In this document: in pieces, positions 23,196-32,100 of the stretch
How positions within the stretch are numbered: position 1 is the first letter of the stretch
Layout of the letters: every line of letters begins with the position of its first letter
Notes under the pieces: model-generated
The model's input: only the letters and a program-made list of their open reading frames with translations
Database searches by the model: none
What the model was told of the DNA's origin: nothing
NCBI GenBank assembly: GCA_020846655.1
Contig: JADLDL010000204.1
Location: 1 to 32,507, forward strand
Source: Saprospiraceae bacterium
GTDB lineage: Bacteria > Bacteroidota > Bacteroidia > Chitinophagales > Saprospiraceae
Length of the DNA stretch: 32,507 bases
Direction: 5' to 3'
Made by a program: the position numbers and the translations under genes

Positions 23196-23954
23196 ATGGA
23201 ACATTCAGTGAAAGATCCCGACCCTAACGGTACGACCAGCGGTGGCAACGGCGTCGAAACTCCCAGTAAAATGAAAATTTGGAACAAACTCCGCGGCGAA
23301 AATGCCTGGACGATGTTCAAAGTGATGGCCGAATTTGTCGACGGCTTCGAGGTGCTGAATCAAGTAGGCCCTTGTATTTCCATATTTGGTTCGGCGCGTA
23401 CCAAGCCGGGCACTTTTTATTACGACCTCGCCACCAAAATTGCCGCCCGGCTCTCCGAAGAAGGCTACGGCATTATTACTGGCGGTGGCCCGGGCATCAT
23501 GGAGGCTGGCAACAAAGGCGCCTGGATGAAAAGCGGCACCTCGGTAGGGCTCAACATCGACCTGCCCTTCGAGCAAAGCCACAACCCCTTTATCGCCCCG
23601 GCGCTCAACCTCAAGCACCGGTATTTCTTTGTCCGCAAAGTCATGTTTGTCAAATATGCCCAGGGCTTCGTGGTGATGCCCGGCGGTTTCGGCACGCTCG
23701 ACGAAATTTTTGAGGTGCTGACCCTGGTGCAAACCAAACGGATCACCCCCGTGCCCATCGTGCTGGTGGGTACCGAGTTCTGGAGCGGCCTCAAAGACTG
23801 GATCATTGACGTGATGCTCCACCGCCACCACAACATCAACCCCGAAGACCTTGATTTGCTGCACGTAACCGACGATCCGGAGGAAGTGGTGCATATCGTC
23901 AATGAGTTTTATGCCCGCGACAGCGAACAACTCTCGCCCAACTTCGATTTGTAA
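23196..23954 (+). CDS. LOG-family (TIGR00730) nucleotide phosphoribohydrolase
   Basis: A 252-residue Rossmann-fold protein of the LOG/lysine decarboxylase-like family. These cleave nucleoside 5'-monophosphates (cytokinin ribosides in plants, AMP-like substrates in bacteria) at the N-glycosidic bond. Nucleotide-binding GGGPGIMEA is at residues 97-105 and the signature PGGFGTLDE at 162-170, the latter with the catalytic Glu. An N-terminal acidic extension of about 25 residues (VKDPDPNGTTSGGNG) is family-variable. The ATG at 23196 follows a T-run; the longer frame from 23076 is rejected because it would cross the leader hairpin. The physiological substrate is not visible. Confidence 0.92.
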   Translation: MEHSVKDPDPNGTTSGGNGVETPSKMKIWNKLRGENAWTMFKVMAEFVDGFEVLNQVGPCISIFGSARTKPGTFYYDLATKIAARLSEEGYGIITGGGPGIMEAGNKGAWMKSGTSVGLNIDLPFEQSHNPFIAPALNLKHRYFFVRKVMFVKYAQGFVVMPGGFGTLDEIFEVLTLVQTKRITPVPIVLVGTEFWSGLKDWIIDVMLHRHHNINPEDLDLLHVTDDPEEVVHIVNEFYARDSEQLSPNFDL

Positions 23955-23974
23955 GTTTTTCAAAAGGCTTTTAA

Positions 23975-24018
23975 AAACAAAAACGCGGCGCCGATGACTC
24001 GGTACCGCGTTTTTGTTT
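23975..24018. terminator. Bidirectional intrinsic terminator
   Basis: AAACAAAAACGCGG (23975-23988) and CCGCGTTTTTGTTT (24005-24018) are a perfect 14 bp inverted repeat with an inner CCGA/TCGG stem. It has A-runs on one side and T-runs on the other, and lies between convergent genes (LOG and the SprB-repeat protein), so it can stop transcription in both directions. Confidence 0.85.
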
Positions 24019-24040
24019 GCAGGCTACCCGTTGAAGCGGA

Positions 24041-27000
24041 TTAGTCCATTTTCACCAACTTCCAGGTTCCTGTGCGGCCTTTGTCGATTACCTGGAGGAA
24101 ATAAGTGCCAGCCGGTAGGGTAGCGGTATTCAGCCCTTGCGTCGGCGTCAGTTCGCTTTGCTCCTGCAGCAAACGCCCCTGTACATCCAGCAATCGAACG
24201 CGCGCACCGGCCGGTGCGGCCTGTTCAAACTGTACCGTCAAGGCATCCGTGAATGGATTGGGCATTACCCGTACGCCAGGCAAGCCGGCCTCCTGTGTGC
24301 CAATAATGCAAAGCTTGACAAAGACATCAAACTGCGCGGACCCGGGACAGCCGTTGCCGTCGGTGAAATCTACCGACACGGTATTGGCGCCTATCGTATT
24401 CCAGAGCACGGAAATGGAATTAGTGCCTTGACCCACCGAAATCGTTGCGTTGTTGGATGCCGTCCAGGTGTAATCCTTGAAGAAATCCGGGATGGCATAG
24501 GCTTGCGCTATTTCCATACAGGCGGTATCCTGGCCGCTGATCGACACCACAATTTGAACCGGCTCTGTGACCGTCGCCGACGTTGCGCTGGTGCACCCCG
24601 TCTCGTCCGTCACCGTCACCGTGTAAATGCCCACGGGTATTTCCGTCAGGTTTTTAGTGATGGCGCCGTTGGACCATTTGTAGGAATAATTCGGCCCGGC
24701 TGCGCCGGAAACGCTGAGGTTGATGGCGCCGTCTGTGCCGCCGAAGCATAGCACATCGGTCACGGTGGTGCTCAGTTGCCAGGGTTGATAGAATTGCAGC
24801 GAAATATTCTCCTGAATGGTGCTGCACCCCTTGGCATCGGTTACCGTGAGGGTATAGGCCTCAATCGGTACGGAATTTAACACCGGTGTGGTGGTAGTGC
24901 TGCCGTTCGACCAGTTGAACTGGTATGGAGGAGTGGCGCCGGAAACCTGGGTCGATACATTGCCCAGGAGCGGTAATTCGCCGGTGCAGCCGGTTTGGAC
25001 AAACTGAAGAATGTCTGCCACCAGGGCGGTCGGCTGGCTGATGCTGCTCTCCAAGGTGCCTGTACAGCCAGCGGCATCCGATACGGTCACAGTATACGTC
25101 CCAACGCCCAGGGTAGAAATATCCTCTGTGGTTTTTCCATTCGACCATACAAAGGTGTATCCCGGCGTACTGCCACTGGCACTCAGGTCAATACTACCGT
25201 TGGAACCCTCAAAACAGGAGACATCGGCTGGTGTCGATTGCAGCAGCAGGGCGGTCGGTTGCACCACTGAGGCTACCGCCGTCTGGCTACAGCCGGCGGC
25301 ATCCGTCACGGTGACGGTGTAGGTTCCGGCAGACAAGTTGCCGATATCGGGCGTGGTTTGCCCGCCCGGCCAGTTGTAGGAATACCCTGGCGAGCCGCCG
25401 GCAACCACAACCGAGGCTGATCCGTTGGATTGTCCGAAGCAGGAGACCGGACCACTGGATACCGTCGCACTCAGGTCGGTAATTTGTTGTACGGTGGCCG
25501 AACTGGTCTGGGTGCATCCGGCGGCATCCGTGATCGTCACGGTATACGTATTGGCCGCAACACCGACCAGGCTTTGGGCCATGGAGCCGTTGGACCACAA
25601 GTACGTATAGCCCATGGCGCCGCCATTCACGGTGAGTACAACGCTGCCGTTGGTGGCGCCGGCACAGCCCGCGCTGGTCACTGCCGTTTGGGCCGTGATG
25701 GCGGAAGGCTGCGTGAGTGTGATAGGGTTGCCTTGTTGTGTGCAGCCAAACGCGTCGGTCACCGTTGGGGTATAGGTGCCGGCTGGCAGATTGTTCAGGT
25801 CTTGTGTCGTGCTTCCGTTGGACCAAGTGTAGGTATAGCCCGGGGTGCCGCCGCTTACGCTCAGGTCAATGGCGCCATTGCTGTCGCCATTGCAGCGCAC
25901 ATCCTCAGCAGACGAAGTCAGCACAAGTTGGCTCGGTTGGGTAACGGTGGCCGAGGCGGTTTGCGTGCAGCCGTTGCCATCGGTGGTGGTTACGGTGTAG
26001 GTGTTGGGCCCGAGGTTTTCCAGGTCTTGTTCTGTCGAACTGTTTGACCAGTTGAACTGGAATGGCGGCGTACCGCCAATCACGGAAAGGGAAATATTGC
26101 CATTGGATGCGCCAAAACATACGGCATTGTTGGCCATGGTCTGCACACTAAGCGCCGGAGGTTCACTGATGGTGGCACTGGCGGTGGTTGTACAACCGAT
26201 GGCGTTGGTCACCGTTACGGTATAGGTGCCGGCTGCCACCCCGCTTAATCCGGGTGTGGTGGCCATGTTTGACCAATTGTACGTAAAATTCATACCACCG
26301 GAAACGGTCAAATTCACCGCGCCGTCGGTTCCGCCGTGGCAACTGATGTCCTGGCCGGCCGCAGAAACGGTGGGAGGCGTTGGGTCAAAGTTCAGGGCAG
26401 CCGAAGCGCCGATGCTTTGGTTGTAGTAGGAGCCGGTAGGCGTTTGCTCCAGTTTCACGGCTTTGATAAAATACAGGTTGGGACCTGGCACCGGGAAACT
26501 ATCGGTAAAAGCGGTTGCCGCCGTTACGCCGATCAGTTGATAAATGCTGTCGGCATTCGCCGACCAATAAATGCCATAGCCAAAGACCTCCGGATCCGGA
26601 GAAGCCGTCCAGTTCAGGGCAATTGTCGAGCATGTAGCCGCAGCGTCGGGTTTGGTGGGTGGCTGCACGGCATGCGCACGAAGGGAGGGGTCGCCCAGGA
26701 GCCCGACATGGATCAAATCGTATCCCGGGTTAGGCGGATACATGGGGTTGCTCAAAAAGCCATTCACCCAGGTGAGGTATGTACTGAACCAGATGGGCAG
26801 ACCCAGTCCCATTTGGTGGAACGTCCAGTTGGGGCGTCCGGCCCAGGTGCTGGTCAGGATACTGCCTTTGGAGGCCAGGGCGCTGGGCATGAAGGGGTTG
26901 GTTTCGGAATCCCAATCGCCGAAATAACTGCCAAACAGCATGGAAAAAACCATATTGACGGTGTCGGTTTTGAAATTATCCGAAGTGCCTACGCCGTCGG

Positions 27001-28087
27001 CGCCAGTATACGAGCCACTGCCGCAGCCATAGCCCAGGAGGTAACTCTGGCTCTCGGTGCCGTTGAAAAAATCGGCGGCACTTACCGAATTTGGGCCGGT
27101 AAGCGCATAGCCGTTGTTCCAGCCGCTTTGTGCGTAGGCCTGGCCGCTGGCATAGCCGAAATTATCGTCGACAAGGGTTTTATTCTCTGGCTTGAAGGCG
27201 CCCGTCCGAAACGCGTGGTTTTTGTTGAGGTAGCGGCGGTACAGTTCGGTTTGGGAAACATCCCAACCGCTCAGGTTCGAAAAATCGACCCGGCTCACCA
27301 CCAGTTCAGGGAAAGAGGGGGTTTGGTCCTGGTCAAATTTACCATCGCCTGGTATGTTTCGGTTGGCCGGGCGGGCAGCGGCATTGTTGTTGACTAGATT
27401 ATCGGTCCAGCCATCTTCATCCATATCGCTGTAGTAATAGTCGGTAGCCCAGGCGCCCTGGTGCTCACCGTGGCCGTCGGGCGCAATATTGCCGGAGTAC
27501 GGCACGGGTATGTTGCCAAACAACAAAGCCGCTACGGTGGCGTCGGGGTTAGCCTCATAGTCGGTGCGCAACAAGGTTTTTACCGAAGATACCGTGCTGC
27601 TGGCCACATCGATATCGCGGCGCACGACCTGCCAGCCGTCGCCACGCAGGTCTTGTACGAGGCGAGCCAACTCGGTGCTCAAGGGCGCGCTCAGGGTATT
27701 GTCTACCACCAGCAGCATCCGGCCCTGGTAGGTAGTGGCCCCAACTTCGATCCCGGCATACACCAGGCCAAAGCGGGTAGTGGGCGCCACGCTGGTTTGT
27801 TTGATCACGAGGTATTCGTACCCAACTCCGGTGCTCACCGACACATCCTGATACGTCGTGGCGGTTGCCGGAAGGGTCGTAAAGGTCCAGGCCGATTGGT
27901 TGATAAATTTTCGGCCGACCAGTGTGGCCACGGCATTGGCCGTAGCCGGAAAACTGAGCGTGATGGAAGCCGGATTGTCGGCGGTGGTCACCGTCACTGG
28001 CACCACGATATCCGCTGCGTTTTGGGCTGAAAGCCTGGGCAGGCAACACATCAGGGTGCCCAGCAGGAACAGTACATTTTTGTTCAT
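24041..28087 (-). CDS. Giant T9SS-exported protein with C25-like region, FN3 and eight SprB repeats
   Basis: A 1348-residue secreted protein. Signal peptide (1-22, ending LSAQ). An N-terminal region (about 115-465) resembles the gingipain-like (C25) peptidase fold: RMLLVVDNTLSAPLSTELAR, VAALLFGNIPVPYSG, then SKGSILTSTWAG. The expected catalytic His of a GHG motif reads GYGCGSG, and no Cys is seen in FSMLFGSYFGDWD, so activity is doubtful. An FN3 module follows (about 476-570). Eight SprB repeats (about 578-1180) come next, each roughly 70-76 residues with a Cys near the start, GxYSxWSNG-like core and YTVTVTDxxGC. The C-terminus (about 1265-1348: PNPFTDALTVQF, LPAGTYFLQVID) is a type A T9SS sorting domain. 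SprB itself is a gliding-motility adhesin; this protein is likely a surface adhesin or scaffold. Confidence 0.9.
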   Translation of the reverse strand: MNKNVLFLLGTLMCCLPRLSAQNAADIVVPVTVTTADNPASITLSFPATANAVATLVGRKFINQSAWTFTTLPATATTYQDVSVSTGVGYEYLVIKQTSVAPTTRFGLVYAGIEVGATTYQGRMLLVVDNTLSAPLSTELARLVQDLRGDGWQVVRRDIDVASSTVSSVKTLLRTDYEANPDATVAALLFGNIPVPYSGNIAPDGHGEHQGAWATDYYYSDMDEDGWTDNLVNNNAAARPANRNIPGDGKFDQDQTPSFPELVVSRVDFSNLSGWDVSQTELYRRYLNKNHAFRTGAFKPENKTLVDDNFGYASGQAYAQSGWNNGYALTGPNSVSAADFFNGTESQSYLLGYGCGSGSYTGADGVGTSDNFKTDTVNMVFSMLFGSYFGDWDSETNPFMPSALASKGSILTSTWAGRPNWTFHQMGLGLPIWFSTYLTWVNGFLSNPMYPPNPGYDLIHVGLLGDPSLRAHAVQPPTKPDAAATCSTIALNWTASPDPEVFGYGIYWSANADSIYQLIGVTAATAFTDSFPVPGPNLYFIKAVKLEQTPTGSYYNQSIGASAALNFDPTPPTVSAAGQDISCHGGTDGAVNLTVSGGMNFTYNWSNMATTPGLSGVAAGTYTVTVTNAIGCTTTASATISEPPALSVQTMANNAVCFGASNGNISLSVIGGTPPFQFNWSNSSTEQDLENLGPNTYTVTTTDGNGCTQTASATVTQPSQLVLTSSAEDVRCNGDSNGAIDLSVSGGTPGYTYTWSNGSTTQDLNNLPAGTYTPTVTDAFGCTQQGNPITLTQPSAITAQTAVTSAGCAGATNGSVVLTVNGGAMGYTYLWSNGSMAQSLVGVAANTYTVTITDAAGCTQTSSATVQQITDLSATVSSGPVSCFGQSNGSASVVVAGGSPGYSYNWPGGQTTPDIGNLSAGTYTVTVTDAAGCSQTAVASVVQPTALLLQSTPADVSCFEGSNGSIDLSASGSTPGYTFVWSNGKTTEDISTLGVGTYTVTVSDAAGCTGTLESSISQPTALVADILQFVQTGCTGELPLLGNVSTQVSGATPPYQFNWSNGSTTTTPVLNSVPIEAYTLTVTDAKGCSTIQENISLQFYQPWQLSTTVTDVLCFGGTDGAINLSVSGAAGPNYSYKWSNGAITKNLTEIPVGIYTVTVTDETGCTSATSATVTEPVQIVVSISGQDTACMEIAQAYAIPDFFKDYTWTASNNATISVGQGTNSISVLWNTIGANTVSVDFTDGNGCPGSAQFDVFVKLCIIGTQEAGLPGVRVMPNPFTDALTVQFEQAAPAGARVRLLDVQGRLLQEQSELTPTQGLNTATLPAGTYFLQVIDKGRTGTWKLVKMD
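24548..26355 (-). repeat. Eight tandem SprB-type repeats in the coding sequence
   Basis: Eight imperfect units of about 210-230 bp encode repeats with Cys at the start (VSCFGGSNG-like), a WSNG core and a TYTVTVTDAAGCT-like end. The units are divergent at DNA level, so this is an old protein repeat and not a recent tandem duplication. Confidence 0.85.
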
Positions 28088-28151
28088 ACTACTCAAAGAA
28101 TTAGTGAACTGAATAAGCAATGCAAACGCCAGTAGGCGGGTTCTGCCAACA

Positions 28152-29285
28152 TTATTTGAACTTGTTCCAGGCAGCCTCCGCCAATTGCGCCGTCAATTTT
28201 TCCAGGTAATAACTGCCGGCAGCCGGGTCGGCAACATCGCCCAGGCCACTCTCCAGTTGCAGCAAATGCTGCACGTTGCGCGCAATCCGGCGGGCAAATG
28301 CCGGCGGATACGCTGCCTGTGCCTCCCGGCCGGCATCGTATGGCAGTACCGTTAGCCGATCCGCGCCACCCAAAACCGCCGACATGGCCATCGTTGTGGC
28401 CCGAATCATGTTGCTGTACAAGGCATCTGTGTAGGCTCCCGGCGCAAACCGTACCTCCAGCACGGGGTAGGCCGGCACCACACCCCAGGCATTTAACACA
28501 TTGATCCAGAGTAGTTTGAAGGCCCGAAGTTTGGCAATTTCCACAAAATAACTTTGCCCGATGGAGCAGGAAAACTGCATCTGGGCGGCCACTGCCTGCG
28601 GGTTGGCGCCACGCACCGACAATTGCTCCAGGTAGCCCTGGCCTTTGTGCAGTAGCGCTACCAACTCATCCACCACACCTTCGGTACCCTGAAAATCCGG
28701 ACGGCCATCCACTCGCAGGCAGCGAATGCCAGGAAATTCAGCCCCGGCATAGGCCAACAGCTCCAGGACATAGCGCCAGTCGCGAATTTCGCCCGGGCCA
28801 CCCGCCGGGTCGTAGTATAAAGAGCCCCGGAGGGCCGCTGCCGGAATTTGTTGGGCCGCAGCCAGACGCCCCAGGGCCGCCAATACGGCTGCAGGGCCAT
28901 CCTGAATGGCTTGCCCGCTAAAATGCAGGCTTATATAGTCCAGATAAACGCCCGCCAGAGTAGCCTCCAAATCTGCGTTTTTCAAAGGAAAATGCAGGCT
29001 GCTTGCCCCAGCGCTAAGGGCCTCCAACGCCTGTGCATTGGCAGCCTCAGGGTCCGTGCTTTCGATATCTTCGTTGATGGCCCAGCCGGAAGGGGCCGAA
29101 TGCAAGGGCAAAGAGGGAGATGGAAAATCGTCGGCATGCCCGAATGGATCGACTTTGATTTGGGCGTTGAGCTGCCAATGCAATTCTTCCAAAGGCTTGC
29201 CTTTCAGATCTTTGGCGATACGTTCCAGCCAGTCAATCTTGCTGGTGGGTGAAAATTTATCAAAAAATTCGGCGGGCTGATTCAT
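28152..29285 (-). CDS. mutA: Methylmalonyl-CoA mutase small (beta) subunit-like protein
   Basis: A 377-residue protein of the methylmalonyl-CoA mutase small-subunit type, which heterodimerises with the B12-binding large subunit in the interconversion of methylmalonyl-CoA and succinyl-CoA. It contains the TIM-barrel part only: IDWLERIAKDLKGKPLEELH at the N-terminus, QMQFSCSIGQSYFVEIAKLR and FAPGAYTDALYSNMIRATTM, and ADPAAGSYYLEKLTAQLAEA at the C-terminus. No cobalamin-binding DxHxxG motif is present. At 377 residues it is shorter than many MutA proteins. The large subunit normally follows directly, but here the next gene (-) is the SprB-repeat protein, so it must lie elsewhere. Confidence 0.88.
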   Translation of the reverse strand: MNQPAEFFDKFSPTSKIDWLERIAKDLKGKPLEELHWQLNAQIKVDPFGHADDFPSPSLPLHSAPSGWAINEDIESTDPEAANAQALEALSAGASSLHFPLKNADLEATLAGVYLDYISLHFSGQAIQDGPAAVLAALGRLAAAQQIPAAALRGSLYYDPAGGPGEIRDWRYVLELLAYAGAEFPGIRCLRVDGRPDFQGTEGVVDELVALLHKGQGYLEQLSVRGANPQAVAAQMQFSCSIGQSYFVEIAKLRAFKLLWINVLNAWGVVPAYPVLEVRFAPGAYTDALYSNMIRATTMAMSAVLGGADRLTVLPYDAGREAQAAYPPAFARRIARNVQHLLQLESGLGDVADPAAGSYYLEKLTAQLAEAAWNKFK

Positions 29286-29293
29286 AGGTACAG

Positions 29294-29301
29294 CAAATGT
29301 A
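29294..29301 (-). promoter_or_regulatory. TAnnTTTG -7 box for mutA
   Basis: On the minus strand this reads TACATTTG, 8 bp before the ATG at 29285, giving an essentially leaderless transcript. Confidence 0.5.
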
Positions 29302-29435
29302 CAAGTTCGTCGTTCGAATTAATATTGCCGGCTGTTTCCCTGCGGAAATTATTCAGGTGCAAGGGATCTTTTGTTGCTGTTGTACAACTATCGGGAAAAG
29401 AAAAAAAATCACAAACCTTTTTTAAAGCAAGCTGT

Positions 29436-29443
29436 TATATTTG
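29436..29443 (+). promoter_or_regulatory. TAnnTTTG -7 box for the isc cluster
   Basis: TATATTTG is a perfect consensus box about 50 bp before the iscS ATG. A clear -33 element is not visible. No IscR-type operator was recognised. Confidence 0.5.
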
Positions 29444-29492
29444 CACGCCGAAAATTCGCTTAGAATCAATCTAAATACAAAGACCTGCTCGC

Positions 29493-30713
29493 ATGGACAA
29501 GCGCCGTTTGATTTATCTGGATAACAATGCTACCACACCCTGTGACCCACGGGTGGTAGAAGCCATGATTCCTTATTTCTTTGAAAAACACGGCAACGCA
29601 GCCAGCCGCAGCCACCAGTTTGGCTGGGAAGCCGAGGAAGCCGTCGATTACTCCCGGGAGCAAATTGCACAATTGCTGAACGCCGAGGACAAGGAAATCA
29701 TTTTTACCTCCGGTGCTACCGAAAGCAACAACCTGGCGCTCAAAGGCGTGTTTGAAATGTATGCCCGCAAAGGCAACCACATTATCACCGCCGAAACCGA
29801 GCACAAAGCCATTCTGGATACCTGCAAACACCTGGAAAAACAAGGGGCAGAAATAACCTACCTGAAAGTCAAGGAAGATGGTTTGGTAGACCTGGATCAG
29901 TTGGAAGCCGCCATCAAACCGACCACCATCCTGGTGTCGCTGATGTGGGCCAACAACGAAACCGGCGTGGTACAACCCATGCAGGAAATTGCCCAGATCT
30001 GCGAAAAACACGGCGTGCTGTTCCACAGCGATGCCACACAGGCTGTAGGCAAAATACCTACTCTGCCGCGCGAAATCGGCGTGCACCTGATGTCTTTCAC
30101 CGCACACAAAATGTACGGCCCGAAAGGCGTTGGCGCCTTGTACGTCAGCCGGAAAAATCCCCGGGTGAAAGTCACCGCCCAGTTGGACGGCGGCGGCCAC
30201 GAACGCGGAATGCGCTCCGGTACGCTGAATGTACCCGGTATCGTAGGTTTCGGGAAAGCCGCTGAAATCGCCCGCCTCGAAATGGCACAGGACGCCGAGC
30301 GCGCCAGCCGCCTGCGCGACCGGCTGGAACAAGGCCTGACCCAACTGGAAGAAACCAAAATCAACGGCAACGTCGACAGCCGGATGCCGCACGTTACAAA
30401 TATTTCCTTCAAACACGTGGAAGGCGAGGGCCTGATGATGACCTTCAACCAAAACATTGCTGTGTCCTCCGGTTCGGCCTGTACCTCCGCGTCGCTCGAA
30501 CCTTCCTATGTGCTGGTGGCCATGGGCTTGGGCGATGACCTGGCGCACTCCTCCATTCGTTTCTCCCTCGGCCGTTTTACTACCGAAGAAGAAGTGGATT
30601 TCGCAGTTCAGAATGTTTCGGCCGGCGTCAACCACATGCGCGAACTCAGCCCCATTTGGGAAATGTATAAAGACGGTGTCGACCTGACCAAAATCGAATG
30701 GTCGGCTCACTAA
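29493..30713 (+). CDS. iscS: Cysteine desulfurase IscS
   Basis: PLP-dependent enzyme that releases sulfur from cysteine for Fe-S cluster assembly. It is 406 residues. The N-terminus [19 protein letters not shown] is typical. The PLP lysine is K206 in [16 protein letters not shown], and the catalytic cysteine C330 lies in the conserved [14 protein letters not shown] loop, which makes it a group I (IscS/NifS) type. It heads a run with iscU (44 bp gap) and iscA (24 bp gap). Confidence 0.97.
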   Translation: MDKRRLIYLDNNATTPCDPRVVEAMIPYFFEKHGNAASRSHQFGWEAEEAVDYSREQIAQLLNAEDKEIIFTSGATESNNLALKGVFEMYARKGNHIITAETEHKAILDTCKHLEKQGAEITYLKVKEDGLVDLDQLEAAIKPTTILVSLMWANNETGVVQPMQEIAQICEKHGVLFHSDATQAVGKIPTLPREIGVHLMSFTAHKMYGPKGVGALYVSRKNPRVKVTAQLDGGGHERGMRSGTLNVPGIVGFGKAAEIARLEMAQDAERASRLRDRLEQGLTQLEETKINGNVDSRMPHVTNISFKHVEGEGLMMTFNQNIAVSSGSACTSASLEPSYVLVAMGLGDDLAHSSIRFSLGRFTTEEEVDFAVQNVSAGVNHMRELSPIWEMYKDGVDLTKIEWSAH

Positions 30714-30757
30714 ACAATCCTTCCTCCTGCTTCAACCATTAAAAAACGCTGCATCAT

Positions 30758-31177
30758 ATGGCATATAGTGATAAAGTTCTGGACCATTTCCAAAACCCCC
30801 GCAACGTGGGCGTGTTGGACAAAAGCAAAAAAAACGTAGGCACCGGCCTGGTGGGCGCGCCCGAATGCGGCGACGTCATGCGCCTGCAAATCGAAGTAGA
30901 TGAAGAAAGCGGCATGATCCTCGACGCCAAATTCAAAACCTTTGGCTGCGGCTCTGCAATTGCGTCTTCGTCGCTGGCCACCGAATGGCTCAAAGGCAAG
31001 TCGGTAGACGAAGCCCTCAAAATCGACAACATGGATATCGTGGAAGAACTGGCCCTGCCGCCCGTAAAAATCCACTGCTCCGTGCTGGCCGAAGACGCCA
31101 TCAAAGCCGCCATCAAGGACTACCAGGAGAAAAACGGAATTGTGGCGCCGGAAGCCGCCGCTACCACCACTGCCTAA
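30758..31177 (+). CDS. iscU: Fe-S cluster assembly scaffold IscU
   Basis: A 139-residue scaffold on which [2Fe-2S] clusters are built with sulfur from IscS. All three cluster cysteines are present: C37 (GAPECGDVM), C64 (TFGCGSAIASSSLATEW) and C107 (PPVKIHCSVLAEDAI). LPPVKIHC matches the LPPVK chaperone-binding motif recognised by HscA-type Hsp70. The C-terminal tail (GIVAPEAAATTTA) is a low-complexity extension beyond the usual length. The start at 30758 follows iscS by 44 bp. Confidence 0.97.
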   Translation: MAYSDKVLDHFQNPRNVGVLDKSKKNVGTGLVGAPECGDVMRLQIEVDEESGMILDAKFKTFGCGSAIASSSLATEWLKGKSVDEALKIDNMDIVEELALPPVKIHCSVLAEDAIKAAIKDYQEKNGIVAPEAAATTTA

Positions 31178-31201
31178 GCCTGCGCCGACCAAAAATTTTT
31201 T

Positions 31202-31537
31202 ATGACCACCATGATTTTTGTTGCAGAAAGCGCCAAAGAAAAAATCACGGAAATCCGGACGAACGGAAAAATCGCCGACGACTTTTTCCTGCGGGTGAGC
31301 GTCGTGTCCGGCGGGTGCTCCGGGTTATCCTACAAACTCGACTTCGACAACGAATCGAAGCCGAACGATCAGGTGTTTGAAGACAACGGCGTGCGGGTCG
31401 TCACCGACCTGAAAAGTTTCCTGTACCTCTTCAACACCACACTCGAGTTTTCCGGAGGCCTCAACGGCAAAGGTTTTCATTTCAACAACCCGAACGCCAC
31501 CCGCACCTGCGGCTGTGGTGAAAGTTTCGCGGTTTAG
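31202..31537 (+). CDS. iscA: A-type Fe-S carrier protein (IscA/ErpA-like)
   Basis: A 111-residue HesB/IscA-family carrier that receives clusters from IscU and passes them to targets. The three conserved cysteines are C39 (VSGGCSGLSYKLDF) and C103/C105 (TRTCGCGESFAV). FLRVSVVSGGCSGLSY and FHFNNPNATRTCGCG are diagnostic. The first ATG (31202) is used. There is another in-frame Met at codon 4. IscA and ErpA cannot be told apart from sequence alone. Confidence 0.94.
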   Translation: MTTMIFVAESAKEKITEIRTNGKIADDFFLRVSVVSGGCSGLSYKLDFDNESKPNDQVFEDNGVRVVTDLKSFLYLFNTTLEFSGGLNGKGFHFNNPNATRTCGCGESFAV

Positions 31538-31556
31538 GCGATACGCTCCTCCATTT

Positions 31557-31625
31557 TTAATGCCGGCTTGCCGATCTGCGTATAATTTTTGTTCGGATTA
31601 TACGCTGACCAGCAGCCGGCATTAA
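31557..31625. repeat. Two-arm intergenic inverted repeat between iscA and the DUF4293 gene
   Basis: TTAATGCCGGCT (31557-31568) is the exact reverse complement of AGCCGGCATTAA (31614-31625), and GCGTATAAT (31578-31586) of ATTATACGC (31597-31605). They form nested 12 and 9 bp stems with internal loops of 9 and 8 nt. The outer right arm runs into the -7 box of the next gene. It may be an iscA terminator-like fold (without a T-tract), an operator or an intergenic repeat. Confidence 0.8.
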
Positions 31626-31630
31626 CTTTG
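31623..31630 (+). promoter_or_regulatory. TAnnTTTG -7 box for the DUF4293 gene
   Basis: TAACTTTG, a perfect match, sits 11 bp before the ATG at 31642 and shares three bases with the end of the inverted repeat. The transcript would have almost no leader. Confidence 0.55.
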
Positions 31631-31641
31631 CCCCAAAAAGA

Positions 31642-32091
31642 ATGATCCAACGCATACAATCCATTTTTCTCTTCTTGTCGGCCGGTGCGCTCGGTGGCCA
31701 ATTTGCCCTTCCTTACGGTCAAACAGCAGCCGATAATCCCGCTCGCTCCCTGCCGGCACTCGCCGACGGGGCCTTCAATCCCCTCGACAACATCGGCCTA
31801 CTCGGCCTGACTGCTTTGGGGGCTATCCTTTCCCTGGTCGCTATTTTTCTGTTTAGAAACCGCATGTTGCAAGCCCGCCTCGCCGGCTTGGGCGTTTTGA
31901 TCACCCTGTTGCTGTTGGTGCTCGTGGGGATCAGTTCCAAAACCACGCTCGATCAAATCCCCGAAGGCGGCTCGATGCAACTGTCGGCCGGCTTGGCAAT
32001 GCCGGTACTGGCCTTGCTGTTCAATTGGCTGGCTGGCCGGGCTATCCGCAAAGACGAAGCCCTGGTACGTTCCATGGACCGGCTTCGCTAG
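31642..32091 (+). CDS. DUF4293 membrane protein
   Basis: A 149-residue protein with the DUF4293 N-terminus MIQRIQSIFLFL, which is characteristic of a Bacteroidota-specific family of unknown function. Four hydrophobic helices are visible (about 5-24, 50-72, 78-98 and 114-134), with a short basic C-terminus (RAIRKDEALVRSMDRLR). An inner-membrane location is likely. The start at 31642 is supported by the -7 box just upstream. No functional motif is seen. Confidence 0.82.
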   Translation: MIQRIQSIFLFLSAGALGGQFALPYGQTAADNPARSLPALADGAFNPLDNIGLLGLTALGAILSLVAIFLFRNRMLQARLAGLGVLITLLLLVLVGISSKTTLDQIPEGGSMQLSAGLAMPVLALLFNWLAGRAIRKDEALVRSMDRLR

Positions 32092-32100
32092 CGCTTTATC

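Noticed and set aside
24548-26355. CRISPR-like or satellite array
   Set aside because: The periodicity (about 220 bp) comes from divergent SprB protein repeats within one reading frame; there are no short identical repeats with unique spacers.
26336-27397. 353-residue open frame on the plus strand
   Set aside because: Antisense to the T9SS protein coding sequence; composition typical of a shadow frame.
21112-28087. Polysaccharide utilisation locus or gliding-motility operon
   Set aside because: There is no SusD, no glycoside hydrolase cluster and no gld/spr machinery gene; the T9SS proteins here are cargo only.
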